64,000 bases of DNA from Bradyrhizobium quebecense (GTDB taxonomy: Bacteria; Pseudomonadota; Alphaproteobacteria; Rhizobiales; Xanthobacteraceae): positions 4,216,001-4,280,000 of the forward strand of contig NZ_CP088022.1 in assembly GCF_013373795.3 (NCBI RefSeq), given 5' to 3'. Both the position numbers and the translations under genes were made by a program. Numbering within the stretch: the first letter of the stretch is position 1; each line of letters begins with the position of its first letter. The notes below the pieces were generated by a model that was not told the origin of the DNA, made no database searches, and saw only the letters and a program-made list of their open reading frames with translations. Below are positions 8,439 to 17,651 of this stretch, one piece after another.

Positions 8439-9488
8439 CTATCGCGGGCCGCCTGAGCTCAACAGGCGCGCGACATGGTAGGCGGCGCGACCAGTCCCAT
8501 ACTCGTCGATATCGCGCCGAACCGCCTGCGACGACTGCTTCCAGAGCCGGTTCCACCCGTGCGTGATGGTCTCGGTCCACTCGGTCTCGTCACGCAACGT
8601 GATGCACGGCACACGATGGAAATAGGCCTCCTTCTGTACCCCTCCCGAGTCCGTATAGACTTCGAGGGCGTTGTGCAGAAGCTTCGCCATATCGAGGTAG
8701 CCCACCGGATCGATGACCTTCAAGCCGCCCAGATCGACCCCCATCGCCAGCGCAGCCTGGCGGGTGCGTGGGTGCAGCGGAAGGACCACGGGAAACTTTC
8801 GCGACTGATCCTGCAAGAACTGCACGACCGCGAGGAGCTGCTGCCGATCGCCGGTGTTCTCGGCGCGATGGATCGTCGCGAGCGCATATGTCTTCGAGGC
8901 CAACCCGAGATTGGTCAATATCGTCGAACTCTTCTCTGCCTTGTCGGTCACGAACAGGGTCGCATCGTACATCACGTCCCCGACGTGATGTACGCCGGCC
9001 GTCACGCCTTCAGCGGCGAGATTGGTGACGGCGGTCGTCGTCGGACAGAGCTGCAGAGCGGAGAGATGGTCTGTCACGACCCGGTTGATCTCTTCCGGCA
9101 TGCGGCGGTTGAACGATCGGAGCCCCGCCTCGACATGCGCGACCGGAATGTGCAGCTTCGACGCCGCGAGAGCACCTGCCAGCGTCGAATTGGTGTCGCC
9201 GTAGACGACGACCCAGTCGGGCCTTTCCTCGAGCAGGATCGGCTCGATCGCCATCAGCATGCGTCCCGTCATATCGCCATGGCCGCCGCCATTGATATCG
9301 AGATGATGTCGTGGCTTGGGAATGTCGAGCTCTTCGAAGAAGACGTCGGACATGTTCGGATCGAAATGCTGGCCGGTATGCACCATCACTTCCGAGAGCC
9401 CGTCGGTCTCCCGGATCGCGCGACTGACGGCCGCGGCTTTGATGAACTGCGGCCGGGCACCAACGATGGTCAGAATCTTCAGCGTCAT
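8439..9488 (-). CDS. wbpI: UDP-N-acetylglucosamine 2-epimerase, non-hydrolysing (WecB/WbpI family)
   Basis: A GT-B-fold epimerase of about 349 residues. Landmarks are IVGARPQFIKAAAVSRA at the start, HTGQHFDPNMSD, VVYGDTNSTLAGALAA, HVEAGLRSFNRRMPEE, ATIHRAENT and the UDP-site block YTDSGGVQKEAYF. It interconverts UDP-GlcNAc-type and UDP-ManNAc-type sugars at C2. In Pseudomonas O-antigen synthesis WbpI does this on UDP-2,3-diacetamido-glucuronic acid, while WecB does it on UDP-GlcNAc. The presence of WbpA, WlbA and WbpD homologues favours the WbpI role but does not prove it. I prefer the ATG at 9488. A GTG at 9497 that shares one base with the preceding stop is an alternative giving three more residues. 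Confidence 0.88.
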   Translation of the reverse strand: MTLKILTIVGARPQFIKAAAVSRAIRETDGLSEVMVHTGQHFDPNMSDVFFEELDIPKPRHHLDINGGGHGDMTGRMLMAIEPILLEERPDWVVVYGDTNSTLAGALAASKLHIPVAHVEAGLRSFNRRMPEEINRVVTDHLSALQLCPTTTAVTNLAAEGVTAGVHHVGDVMYDATLFVTDKAEKSSTILTNLGLASKTYALATIHRAENTGDRQQLLAVVQFLQDQSRKFPVVLPLHPRTRQAALAMGVDLGGLKVIDPVGYLDMAKLLHNALEVYTDSGGVQKEAYFHRVPCITLRDETEWTETITHGWNRLWKQSSQAVRRDIDEYGTGRAAYHVARLLSSGGPR

Positions 9489-9496
9489 GGACTTCA

Positions 9497-10408
9497 CTAA
9501 CGGTGTTGCGATTCAGCCAGACGATGATCCGGCGCGTCGACAGGGCTCGCCGAGATCGTCTTTTGAATTCCTTCCTTGAACTGCACAAATCGCCGCAAGT
9601 CCAAACGAGATGCAAGGCGGCTCAGATCAGGAACAATATCGACGCCAGGGGTGTTCGGGTTCACGATCTCGAACTTCGGTTCGAGGCCGAGCTGCTGACC
9701 TATCGTGTTCGAGATCTGCCGGATTGAGAGCGTCTCGGAAGCCGCCACGTTGAGCGTATCCGTCCAGGATGACGCAATGCTCGCAAGGATGACCTCGACG
9801 ATGTCGTCGATGAAGGTGGGAGCGAGGCGAATCCCCTCCGTGCCGCCTGAGAGCTGGATCGCCCCACCGTCCCGGATCCTGCGTACCAGTTGCGGAATGA
9901 GCCGATCGCGCTGGCCCGGGCCGTACGGAAAGAACAACCGCAGAATGCTCAAGGAAAGAATGCTGGAGAACGGCTTCGCAACGACTTCAGAGGCAAACTT
10001 GCTCGCGCCGAGGAAGCCGGGGGGCGCCAGGCCGGCATCTTCTCTCAGCGCCGCCGCGAACGGCTCGTAGACCGCCCCCGACGACAGCAGGCAAAAATGC
10101 TTGACCGCCGCCCGAGCCGCCCAATCCAGCAGCCGCATCGTCATGCCGACGTTGACGTCAAACATCTCGCGCGAATCCGCGGGGAAATCGCGATAGCGCC
10201 GCGACTGGGCGGCATGAACAACGACATCGACCGTCTTCGGGAAGCTGGAAGCTTCGATCGAAGCCGCTCCGTCCCAAACCACGGTCGTTCCGAAGGCGAC
10301 CGACGTTCCCGGCCGGCACACGCAGAAGAGCTCGTGCCCCTCGGCCACCAACCGAGGGCCGAGAGCAGAGCCGACGAAACCGCTACAGCCCGTCAATAAT
10401 ATCCGCAT
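9497..10408 (-). CDS. NAD-dependent epimerase/dehydratase-like SDR with altered active site
   Basis: The 303-residue protein has the extended-SDR nucleotide motif GCSGFVGS (7-14), an LLSSGAVYEPF serine strand, and a late FIDDIVEVILASI region. This matches sugar-nucleotide epimerases, dehydratases and reductases. The usual YxxxK pair is incomplete: the lysine is kept in GFLGASKFASEV, but the residue four places before it is leucine rather than tyrosine. The enzyme may have a different proton donor or may no longer be catalytic. It lies between a methyltransferase and the 2-epimerase gene, with an 8-bp gap on one side. The substrate is unknown. Confidence 0.75.
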   Translation of the reverse strand: MRILLTGCSGFVGSALGPRLVAEGHELFCVCRPGTSVAFGTTVVWDGAASIEASSFPKTVDVVVHAAQSRRYRDFPADSREMFDVNVGMTMRLLDWAARAAVKHFCLLSSGAVYEPFAAALREDAGLAPPGFLGASKFASEVVAKPFSSILSLSILRLFFPYGPGQRDRLIPQLVRRIRDGGAIQLSGGTEGIRLAPTFIDDIVEVILASIASSWTDTLNVAASETLSIRQISNTIGQQLGLEPKFEIVNPNTPGVDIVPDLSRLASRLDLRRFVQFKEGIQKTISASPVDAPDHRLAESQHR

Positions 10409-10415
10409 GCCCGTG

Positions 10416-11540
10416 TCAGACCGTTGGCTTCGTCAGCAAGACCGAAATCCCGTTCGGATTGGAGTCATTGAAGGAATAGTCCTTGACTCCAAGCTCCTTC
10501 ATCCAGCCCGCAACCTCGTCATCACTGTGCTGCCAGGCGTTGTGCGGATGATACCAATCGAAGTTGACCATATTGTTTGTTTCATAGTCGAACGCCTCGT
10601 TCCAGAAGCATTTCAGGAAGTTATAGTACAGCAATCGCTGAACGTTGTGCGTTCCTGCGGGAATCCCGAGCACCGGTATCGGCTTCTCAAGCGTGATCGT
10701 GGCGTTCAGCCGCGATAGCTCCCGGCCCAGCTCCGTGATCCCTTCGCACGCCGCGTAGCATTCCTCCGCGGAAAGCGGCATGAAATTCTGGCGGACGTGG
10801 TCGTCGGCGAAGACGCGCACGGCTCCCATCTTCCGATAGACGTAGAAGAAGAACTGGCCGCCGGGCCTGACCTTTCGGTACAGGGCCTCCACCGCCGCTC
10901 TGGTGTTGGGTGTGTGATGCAGCACTCCGTCTGCGATGATGAAGTCGAACGTGTCGTCGGGGAACGGAGCTTCCATCAAGTCGGCCTGGACGACCGAGCA
11001 ATTCTCGAGATCGCGGGTGTTCTCGAACGTGGTCAATGCCGCATCAGACACGTCGAGCGCAAACACCTCGCCCGGGCAGTTCTCAGCGATGAACCTCGTG
11101 TTGAAGCCCGACCCTGGACCGACCTCGAGCACGCGCTGCTTGGACCGGTAGAAAGCCTTCAAGGCGTCCAGATCAGGCAGCCCTAGCTTCTTGCAATACC
11201 AACCGAACAGGAATTCCTTGTGCTCGGGTTGCAGCCCATACTGCTTGAAGCGGCGCCACTTGTCCGAGAAGGTCTGATTTGTCTTGGCCTGCTCATGGGC
11301 TTCCGGCCGGCTCTGCGCGGTCGCCGGCTTCGGCAAGCCGTACCGCGAGCAGAAATCGGTCAGGTCGGGCTGCATCGGGCCGCTCAGGAAGCAGGGAACC
11401 CCGTGCAGGATCGGATACCACAGCGATGCATCGGGCGTCCGAAGCACGCCTTCGATGACCTGGCCTTCCTGTTGCGTGAAAGCCTCAAGCTGAAGCTCCA
11501 TTCCGTTCGGACGGAGACGTGAAGACGCAACGGTTCGCAT
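10416..11540 (-). CDS. Class I SAM-dependent methyltransferase
   Basis: From the ATG at 11540, with AGGAG nine bases upstream, the product is 374 residues. The first 60 or so residues (EGVLRTPDASLWYPILHGVP) look like a short Trm112-type leader found on many cluster methyltransferases. The SAM-binding core follows: VLEVGPGSGFNTRFI near 137-151, ALDVSD, VVQADLMEAPFPDDTFDFII, ADGVLHHTPN. The C-terminal region is long and may bind the sugar substrate. In this setting it probably methylates a sugar or lipid-linked glycan, but neither target nor atom can be told. A longer reading frame from 11627 would overlap the upstream asnB gene and lacks a good ribosome site. Confidence 0.82.
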   Translation of the reverse strand: MRTVASSRLRPNGMELQLEAFTQQEGQVIEGVLRTPDASLWYPILHGVPCFLSGPMQPDLTDFCSRYGLPKPATAQSRPEAHEQAKTNQTFSDKWRRFKQYGLQPEHKEFLFGWYCKKLGLPDLDALKAFYRSKQRVLEVGPGSGFNTRFIAENCPGEVFALDVSDAALTTFENTRDLENCSVVQADLMEAPFPDDTFDFIIADGVLHHTPNTRAAVEALYRKVRPGGQFFFYVYRKMGAVRVFADDHVRQNFMPLSAEECYAACEGITELGRELSRLNATITLEKPIPVLGIPAGTHNVQRLLYYNFLKCFWNEAFDYETNNMVNFDWYHPHNAWQHSDDEVAGWMKELGVKDYSFNDSNPNGISVLLTKPTV

Positions 11541-11563
11541 AAATCTAGCTCCTACAACTGCAA

Positions 11564-13426
11564 CTAATGGAGGGCGCCGCCATAGGCACCATGTTGCTTG
11601 CACCAGGACCCGAAGCTGAGCAAACACCAGATCAACGCGACGTGGTTTGCTTTTTGCTCGAAATGCTCGTCCAGAATCCGACGTACGAAGTCGTGTTGGA
11701 ATACGCCTCGCTGCCTAATGCGGGATTCCGAGAGTTGCTCCTCGATCCATGAGCGCAGAATTCCTCTGTACCAAGACGCGTCCGGAGGACCAAATCCCAT
11801 CTTCGGTTTCCGGTAAATCGTGTCGGGGACCAGCGGCCGTACGGCTTCGCGAAACAGGATCTTGCCGGTGGTGCCGTCGGACAGCAGACCCCAATCCACG
11901 CCGAGCAGATAGTCGACCAGTTCGTTATCCAGAAGCGGCACCCTGGTCTCAAGGGAATGCGCCATGGACAGCTTGTCTTCCAGCGACAAAAGACCCGGAA
12001 GATAGGTGGTCAGGTCGACGTGCATGACGGCGTCCCAGGGATCCCGCGACGGAACCGACCCGATCGCATCTCCGATCGCAGCGAGCGGATCGAAACCTCC
12101 TGCGGCTCGCAGAAATTCCGGCGTAAAGGCATCGCCGATCTTGTCGGCCGATACCGGGACGTTGAGGCTTGCCCGGTAGAGGGCAAAGGCATCCCGTGAC
12201 GCTGCCGGATCTCCCGCCGCGGCGCGAAAACGCTGCATGACACGCTGCATCAGGGAAGCCGGAGTCGCCCTCGGCACGATGGCGTATCTGCCGACATACC
12301 CTCCAGTGACTTCGTCACCGCCGGTACCCGACAGCACGACCTTGGCGTCCTGAGCGACGCGCTGCGCGATCAGATAGTTCACATAGGCCATTCCCATGCG
12401 AGGATATTCAATCGCGCCAACCGTCGCATCGAGATGGCGAGCCAAGGCATCCTGCGGCACCATGAGCTCGACACGTTCGATGTCGAGCTGCTTTGCGACC
12501 TCCCGGGAGAACTCGCGTTCGTCGACGAATTTGTCGACACCGACATTCTCAAGATCGAAGATGCACGAATACGCGCGCACGACCGGATCGATCTGATGCG
12601 CACCTGCCGTGATCGCCGAACTGTCGATGCCGCCCGACAGATACGCCATGACCGGCACATCCGCAGCCAACTGCCTGCGCAACGCCGCCTGCAATATTTC
12701 GCCGAATTCGCCTGAAGCCCGCGCCAGACCGGGCGCGTACTTGCGATGGTAAGAGGCAGCCCAATAGGTGCCGCTCGAACTCCCATTCGCCGTAAATCGT
12801 TCGAACGTACCAGGCTTGAGAAGACGGACACCCCGGAACGGCGTGCGCCCTCCCCAATTGTTCATCAGCGTGAAGTACTCCAACGTCGCTGACGCATCGA
12901 ACTGCTTGTTCACCAATCCGCTGGCGTACAGCGCACGCACTTCCGAGCCAAACACGAGTCCTTTGCCCGGCAACTCCGCGACGTAGGCCGGCTTGATCCC
13001 GTATCGGTCGCGGGCGATCACCAGCTCACACTGGCTTTCGTCCCAGATGGCGCAGGCGAACATGCCGTTCAGCTTGTTGAACAGCCTGTCCTTCCACTGC
13101 TCCCAGCCGTGGACCAGAATCTCGGTGTCCGAATGGTCGGTCGCAAAAACATGCCCAGCGGCCTCAAGCTCTTTTCTCAGTTCGCGGTGATTGTAGATCT
13201 CTCCATTGAAGACCACCCATACGGTTGCATCCTCGTTGCACATTGGCTGGTTGCCGGTGACCAGGTCGACGATCGCAAGCCTGCGGAAGCCCAGTGCGAC
13301 GTCTGGCGACAAATGGAAGCCGCTGTCATCGGGGCCGCGGTGCTCGATACTGGCCGCCATCTTCCGAATCCGAGCGTCCGCGTCCGGACAGGCGCCAAAA
13401 TGCAGAATGCCAGCAATGCCACACAT
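11564..13426 (-). CDS. asnB: Asparagine-synthetase-like glutamine amidotransferase (copy 1)
   Basis: The protein has 620 residues. The N-terminal class II glutaminase starts MCGIAGILHFG, so Cys2 becomes the nucleophile. RGPDDSG, FNGEIYNH and DHSDTE are also present. The C-terminal synthetase domain holds the pyrophosphatase loop YLSGGIDSS, then LSGTGGDEVTGGY and LEDKLSMAHSLETRVPLLDN. In polysaccharide loci such proteins (for example WbpS) transfer ammonia from glutamine to the carboxyl of uronic acids, giving uronamides. True asparagine synthesis is less likely with four copies in one locus. It sits between a glycosyltransferase and a methyltransferase gene, 6 and 23 bp away. Catalytic motifs look intact. 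Confidence 0.9.
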   Translation of the reverse strand: MCGIAGILHFGACPDADARIRKMAASIEHRGPDDSGFHLSPDVALGFRRLAIVDLVTGNQPMCNEDATVWVVFNGEIYNHRELRKELEAAGHVFATDHSDTEILVHGWEQWKDRLFNKLNGMFACAIWDESQCELVIARDRYGIKPAYVAELPGKGLVFGSEVRALYASGLVNKQFDASATLEYFTLMNNWGGRTPFRGVRLLKPGTFERFTANGSSSGTYWAASYHRKYAPGLARASGEFGEILQAALRRQLAADVPVMAYLSGGIDSSAITAGAHQIDPVVRAYSCIFDLENVGVDKFVDEREFSREVAKQLDIERVELMVPQDALARHLDATVGAIEYPRMGMAYVNYLIAQRVAQDAKVVLSGTGGDEVTGGYVGRYAIVPRATPASLMQRVMQRFRAAAGDPAASRDAFALYRASLNVPVSADKIGDAFTPEFLRAAGGFDPLAAIGDAIGSVPSRDPWDAVMHVDLTTYLPGLLSLEDKLSMAHSLETRVPLLDNELVDYLLGVDWGLLSDGTTGKILFREAVRPLVPDTIYRKPKMGFGPPDASWYRGILRSWIEEQLSESRIRQRGVFQHDFVRRILDEHFEQKANHVALIWCLLSFGSWCKQHGAYGGALH

Positions 13427-13432
13427 CTGAAT

Positions 13433-14566
13433 CTACTCGACCTCGGCGCCCGCCGGCGCCAGCACGAACTTACTGTCGGGGCTGCGATAGGCTGCGATCA
13501 TCGCCCCGGCAATATGATCAGGATCATGCCATCGCTCGACATAGCGACGCGCCCGCTTCCCCAGCTCAGTCCACTCGGCGCGACGCTCGAGAATAGCCGC
13601 AAGATCTTCCGTGAGCCGTCCGGGATCGACGTTCAGGATCGCAAGATCATCCCGCATGGCCGGCGGGACGAACTGCAGGTCGCTTTCCCTGACGTAGCAT
13701 ACCACCGGCTTTCCCATCGCCATCATCTCGACGGCAAAGCCGCCGTACCAACCCGCAAGCACCTGGTCAATGGCAAGATCGGCGGACCTGTAAATGGCCA
13801 TCGCCTCCTCATGCGTTTTCTTTTCAACCAGGATCAGCTCGAAGTCGAACCGGGACTTCAGACGCTCCAACGCATCGAGTATCATCTGAGTGCCCTTGAT
13901 ACTTGCATCGCTCGGCGCGTGGACAATTCTCGGCTTGCCTTCAGCGCGGGGATACTCGGGCGAGAAATGACCGATCTCCACGTTGGCGTAAGGCAGGAAC
14001 TGCCCTCCCGGGACGACGTGCCCCAGTTCCGGATTGAGATAGAATACGCGGTCAAACAGCGGAAGCACGTGATCGATCAGGCGGGACCGGCGCGCATCGA
14101 GCGACGTGACGCAAGCCTCATAGGCGGAGCAACGCCCGCTGGCGCACATGGTCCACTCGTTTCGCCGATTGCCCTCGCCCGCAAGCCTTGCGTCGCATCC
14201 CTGCAGGGTCATGAACCGCTTCTTGCCCAACCCCTTGGCCAGCTTGAGATCGATCGTCACGAGCCGATTCAGCAGCGGCCCCATCCGACCTACGCCCTCG
14301 AACGCATAGCCTGGATACAGGAACGTTGTTCCAAAATAGTAGTGGAGCACGTCGTAGCGCAGGAGCGCGGACAATCCGAACCACGCGCTTCGGGCCACTT
14401 TCTGAAAGTTACTTGCCGTGTCGTCGTACAGAACCTTGTCGGCCGGGTATCGAAACCAGGTCCCGCTACGAATGACCAGGTCGCTCCTGTTTCCACGCCG
14501 GCGCTCCGCACGCGAGAGTGACCAGGGCTGATTGCCGATATTGAAGGGGCCGTGAAGGATTTTCAT
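13433..14566 (-). CDS. GT-B glycosyltransferase, Cys-rich type A (copy 1)
   Basis: The 377-residue protein begins MKILHGPFNIGNQPWSLSRA. Its C-terminal half has the family-1/4 donor block DLAIDQVLAGWYGGFAVEMMAMGKP, with the E-x7-E-like region that binds the nucleotide sugar. It is a clear paralogue of the gene at 43065-44210. The two share long identical blocks including GNRRNEWTM and FDRVFYLNPELGH. Both keep four cysteines, here C124 in LQGCD and C141-x4-C146-x5-C152, which may bind a metal or form disulfides. The acceptor and sugar are unknown. I set the start at the ATG at 14566, the position matching the paralogue. A GTG-rich extension to 14611 has no counterpart there. Confidence 0.8.
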   Translation of the reverse strand: MKILHGPFNIGNQPWSLSRAERRRGNRSDLVIRSGTWFRYPADKVLYDDTASNFQKVARSAWFGLSALLRYDVLHYYFGTTFLYPGYAFEGVGRMGPLLNRLVTIDLKLAKGLGKKRFMTLQGCDARLAGEGNRRNEWTMCASGRCSAYEACVTSLDARRSRLIDHVLPLFDRVFYLNPELGHVVPGGQFLPYANVEIGHFSPEYPRAEGKPRIVHAPSDASIKGTQMILDALERLKSRFDFELILVEKKTHEEAMAIYRSADLAIDQVLAGWYGGFAVEMMAMGKPVVCYVRESDLQFVPPAMRDDLAILNVDPGRLTEDLAAILERRAEWTELGKRARRYVERWHDPDHIAGAMIAAYRSPDSKFVLAPAGAEVE

Positions 14567-14623
14567 TTTACTGAGCGAATGTGCCGATCTGTGCGCGTCG
14601 CTGCCATGCATCGCGATGGTGGT

Positions 14624-16222
14624 TCAGGCCCGAACGGATTCGATGTGCCGTCGATACGCTGCCAACTGCAACTCGACGATTCTCGCCGCGGAATGATACT
14701 TTTGGATCCAGGCTGCTCCGGCAGCGCCGAGTCCATGCCGGTCGTCCCGATCCGCGACGATCTTGCGAAGCGCCTCGGCGATCTCACTCTCGGTCGATGC
14801 CGACAGGATGGGAGGCGCTTCGGAAAAGAACTCCTTGGCCGTCCCCGCATCCACGTTCGTGATGACTCGCCTGCCAAGCGCCAGGGCCTCAAAGGTGATT
14901 CCACCGAATGATGGAAGAACGAACTGATCCAGCACAGCGTGGCTACGGAGATACGTCCTCCACAACTCCGGTTTGCGCATCGGCGCAAGCCACTGCACCT
15001 TATCATCGAGCCCCAGACTTCTTATGAGCTCCCGCGAGGCGTCAAGGTCCCGTCCCCAGGCGATCATCGCAAGTCGCAGCGCAGGCGCTTGCTGCGCAAC
15101 GCGCGCGAGGGCACGGATCAGCCGGTCATTACCCTTCACCAGGCTGGGGTCCGCGTCCCGCCAGTCCTGTCGGGTCGGATGAAAAACGATGACCTGGTCG
15201 TCGGGCGGCCTGATCGTGCCGTTTCTGACCCCGAATTCAACGAGCTTCGTATCGTCGAACGCATGCGGCAGCGGCGTAATCCGATCCGGCGGCACGCCGA
15301 GCCGTCGTGCGGCAGGTACGCAATCGATGTTGGTGACGAAGACGTGGTCGGCTCCGAGGAACACCGTGGCGGTGAGCCGCCCGAGGCCGTCGTCCTGAAA
15401 CGGGATTGCTCGCAACGTTCCGTGCTCATATCCGAAGTAGGGACGCCGAGCGAGCAGCGGCCAGGCACCATCGGTAGCGTAGGCCTGGATGATGTCAAAC
15501 CGATCCAGCAGGCCCAAAAGCGGCGCGAGCCGCGCCCGGTAGCTGCCAAAATCCGCGGCGCTTGGCGGAGAACCCGGCGCACGCCCTTGCTGCCAGACGT
15601 CAACAAGCCGCTTCTGCTCCGGGTCATCCCTTGCCAGAACACGGCGCATGAAGATGTCGCGCGCCGTTGCGGGGGATCGACGAATCCTCCGTCTTATTTT
15701 CTGACCGAGACGGATCAAGCGGGCAGACACTCTCTGCGAACATACCGACTGCCGGGCTCGATCCAGCGAGCGTCGGAATTCCTCGGCGAGGTCCGGCTGC
15801 CCGCCAACCTCAGCGGCAATCATTGAGCAACATAAATTCAGAGGTCCAGAGGCAAACCATCCCGGCCGCTGGTAGCCTCCGAGATCGACCCTGGTCCAGT
15901 CCGGAAAGAATGGATCGCCGAGGTCTCCCTCAAACGTCGCCTCCTCCCATTCAGGCGAAGCCATGATGTGGTAGTTTTCGTAGGCGATGACATAAGCGTC
16001 GATGCCGTGCTTGCGCTGGATCCTGGCATTATTGAACGCGTTGTTCGCGATGTTGCCGAGGTGCAGCACGCGCAGCGCTCGCCCATGCCGTTCCTGGAAG
16101 CGCCGATGCCAATCCAGGCCCCGTGGCTGCGGCGAGCGCGTGATTGCGCCTGATGTGTCGACCGATGTCACCGGAGATACCCTTGGGGCCCGATCATCGG
16201 GGAGTCGTCCCGGCGAGCGCAC
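14624..16222 (-). CDS. Glycosyltransferase-like protein with GNIANNAxNNA N-terminal motif (copy 1)
   Basis: About 532 residues. Near residue 50 it reads LRVLHLGNIANNAFNNARIQ, followed by YENYHIMASPEWEE. The C-terminal half has GT-B features: YGYEHGTLRAIPF, VFHPTRQDWR, VKGNDRLIRALARV and FGGITFEALALGRRVITN with the donor-site glutamate. It is a paralogue of the gene at 19113-21092, which has the same GNIANNA and YHIM-PEWE blocks. The start at 16222 is a GTG that overlaps the previous gene by 29 bp. The first 40 residues are low-complexity and unconserved, so the true start may lie a little inside. Likely a glycan glycosyltransferase acting at the cytoplasmic side. Confidence 0.72.
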   Translation of the reverse strand: MRSPGRLPDDRAPRVSPVTSVDTSGAITRSPQPRGLDWHRRFQERHGRALRVLHLGNIANNAFNNARIQRKHGIDAYVIAYENYHIMASPEWEEATFEGDLGDPFFPDWTRVDLGGYQRPGWFASGPLNLCCSMIAAEVGGQPDLAEEFRRSLDRARQSVCSQRVSARLIRLGQKIRRRIRRSPATARDIFMRRVLARDDPEQKRLVDVWQQGRAPGSPPSAADFGSYRARLAPLLGLLDRFDIIQAYATDGAWPLLARRPYFGYEHGTLRAIPFQDDGLGRLTATVFLGADHVFVTNIDCVPAARRLGVPPDRITPLPHAFDDTKLVEFGVRNGTIRPPDDQVIVFHPTRQDWRDADPSLVKGNDRLIRALARVAQQAPALRLAMIAWGRDLDASRELIRSLGLDDKVQWLAPMRKPELWRTYLRSHAVLDQFVLPSFGGITFEALALGRRVITNVDAGTAKEFFSEAPPILSASTESEIAEALRKIVADRDDRHGLGAAGAAWIQKYHSAARIVELQLAAYRRHIESVRA

Positions 16223-17651
16223 TGAGACCTTCTGAAGCGGCCTGCCTCGCGATCTGGAATGGATGCTGCCAATTCCTCAGGAGGGGAATGGCATTGCGCC
16301 GGGCTTCCTCCTGCTCCTGCTGGTCTCGAATGCGGTCGACGACGCCAGGCGGAAAGTTTGCAGTCTCCCGATAAAGCTGTCCAAGCCGCGCAGCGATCGC
16401 CGATATGCTGTGCCATCGCTCGACGTAGCGCCGGCCCTGCTCGCCGATCGTGCGAAGGCTATCCCGATTGCGGATGACCCACAGCAATGCCTGCTCAAGT
16501 TCATCCGGCGTTGCGTTGATGATCGGGCACTCCTCCGGCGCTTCGACCAGATCCGCACTTCTAACGAAGCTCAGGACCGGCTTGCCGAGGGCCATCGCCT
16601 CAAGCGCGGTGTATCCGTAAGCACCGCCGATAAACTGATCCGCCACGATGTCGGATTGGGCGAAAAGCGCGAGGACCTCACTGTTGGGAACGCCTTGTAC
16701 CTTGCAATATTCGATGTCGTATCCCTGCGCTTTCAGCCTGTCTATCGTCCGCTCCAGGTATTTTGAGCCCTTGAAGTGCGTGTGATTTGGCGCATGAGCG
16801 ATACGAAGAGGACCGGATGGCGGCGTATCCGGGAGAACCACACTGAACCGATCCAGATCCAACGGCCAGTAGTTGATATGTTTTGCCGTAGGCATGTAGG
16901 TCAGCATGTCGCCGAGCGAGACCAGGGCCGTTACGGACTTGGTCAGTTCGGAAACATAATGTTGAGCCTCTGCGTCGTGACACGTGCAATATTTGGGTGG
17001 CTCCGTACAGTCGCCGCAGAAATTCCATTTGCCGAGGGCCAAGGTCGCAAGCCTGGTACGAACATCGGCACCATACGCATATACATAGACCCGCTTGCCG
17101 GCCCTCCGCAGAGCGGCAAGCTCCTCAAAATTGATCTGCAAACGCTCCTTCGAATCGAGCAAGCCGCGGTCGGCGAAGAAGTGAAACACGTCATACCGAA
17201 CCAAGGCCCATGCGAGCACCACACGCTGGAACGCGAGCCCCAGGCCAAATTTCAGTGCCAGAACGTAAGGCCGTTGGAGATTCAGATCGAAGCGGGACGT
17301 TATGACGTAGGTTACGTAGACAAGCGAGGTCGATCCAAAGCCAAGTTCTCGATCTGCCCTGGCTTTGAGTTGCAGGGTCAGGATCGGCGTTACCCCCCAC
17401 AAGCTCCTGGGCTGCGTGCGCCGCAACCGCACGGCTCCAAGTGCCGGAGCGACGCAAATCGCGAGTTTTAGAATGACAATCGATAGTGCCGTAGCGACCA
17501 GGCCTAGGAGCTTTTTCGGCAGCGCCTGCAACTTGTGGCGGGCTATTGTCCCCCGACCCGGCGATCTCGCAATCGACCAGGTTGTGAGCATCCACCTTCG
17601 AACGCTCCACGGCAACACAAGCCGCGCGAGTGATCTCAGTCGGTCTTTCAT
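16194..17651 (-). CDS. GT-B glycosyltransferase, Cys-rich type B (copy 1)
   Basis: From the ATG at 17651, which overlaps the previous stop as ATGA, the product is 485 residues. The N-terminal 80 residues include a hydrophobic stretch (LLGLVATALSIVILKLAICV), suggesting membrane anchoring. The central block VYAYGADVR is followed by a compact cysteine cluster C212-x2-C215-x6-C222-x-C224. The donor-binding half has LRIAHAPNHTHFKGSKYLE and YGYTALEAMALGKPVLSF. The 41715 gene product shares the cysteine cluster with identical spacing and the same flanking motifs, so the two are paralogues. The cysteine knot looks like a small zinc site inserted in the first Rossmann domain. The sugar transferred is unknown. 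An earlier start at 17720 is unlikely because of the coupling. Confidence 0.78.
   Translation of the reverse strand: MKDRLRSLARLVLPWSVRRWMLTTWSIARSPGRGTIARHKLQALPKKLLGLVATALSIVILKLAICVAPALGAVRLRRTQPRSLWGVTPILTLQLKARADRELGFGSTSLVYVTYVITSRFDLNLQRPYVLALKFGLGLAFQRVVLAWALVRYDVFHFFADRGLLDSKERLQINFEELAALRRAGKRVYVYAYGADVRTRLATLALGKWNFCGDCTEPPKYCTCHDAEAQHYVSELTKSVTALVSLGDMLTYMPTAKHINYWPLDLDRFSVVLPDTPPSGPLRIAHAPNHTHFKGSKYLERTIDRLKAQGYDIEYCKVQGVPNSEVLALFAQSDIVADQFIGGAYGYTALEAMALGKPVLSFVRSADLVEAPEECPIINATPDELEQALLWVIRNRDSLRTIGEQGRRYVERWHSISAIAARLGQLYRETANFPPGVVDRIRDQQEQEEARRNAIPLLRNWQHPFQIARQAASEGLSALAGTTPR

Noticed and set aside
13109..14521. 470-codon rightward frame opposite asnB and a glycosyltransferase gene
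   Set aside because: It spans two well-supported genes on the other strand and has no recognisable domain. It is a high-GC shadow.
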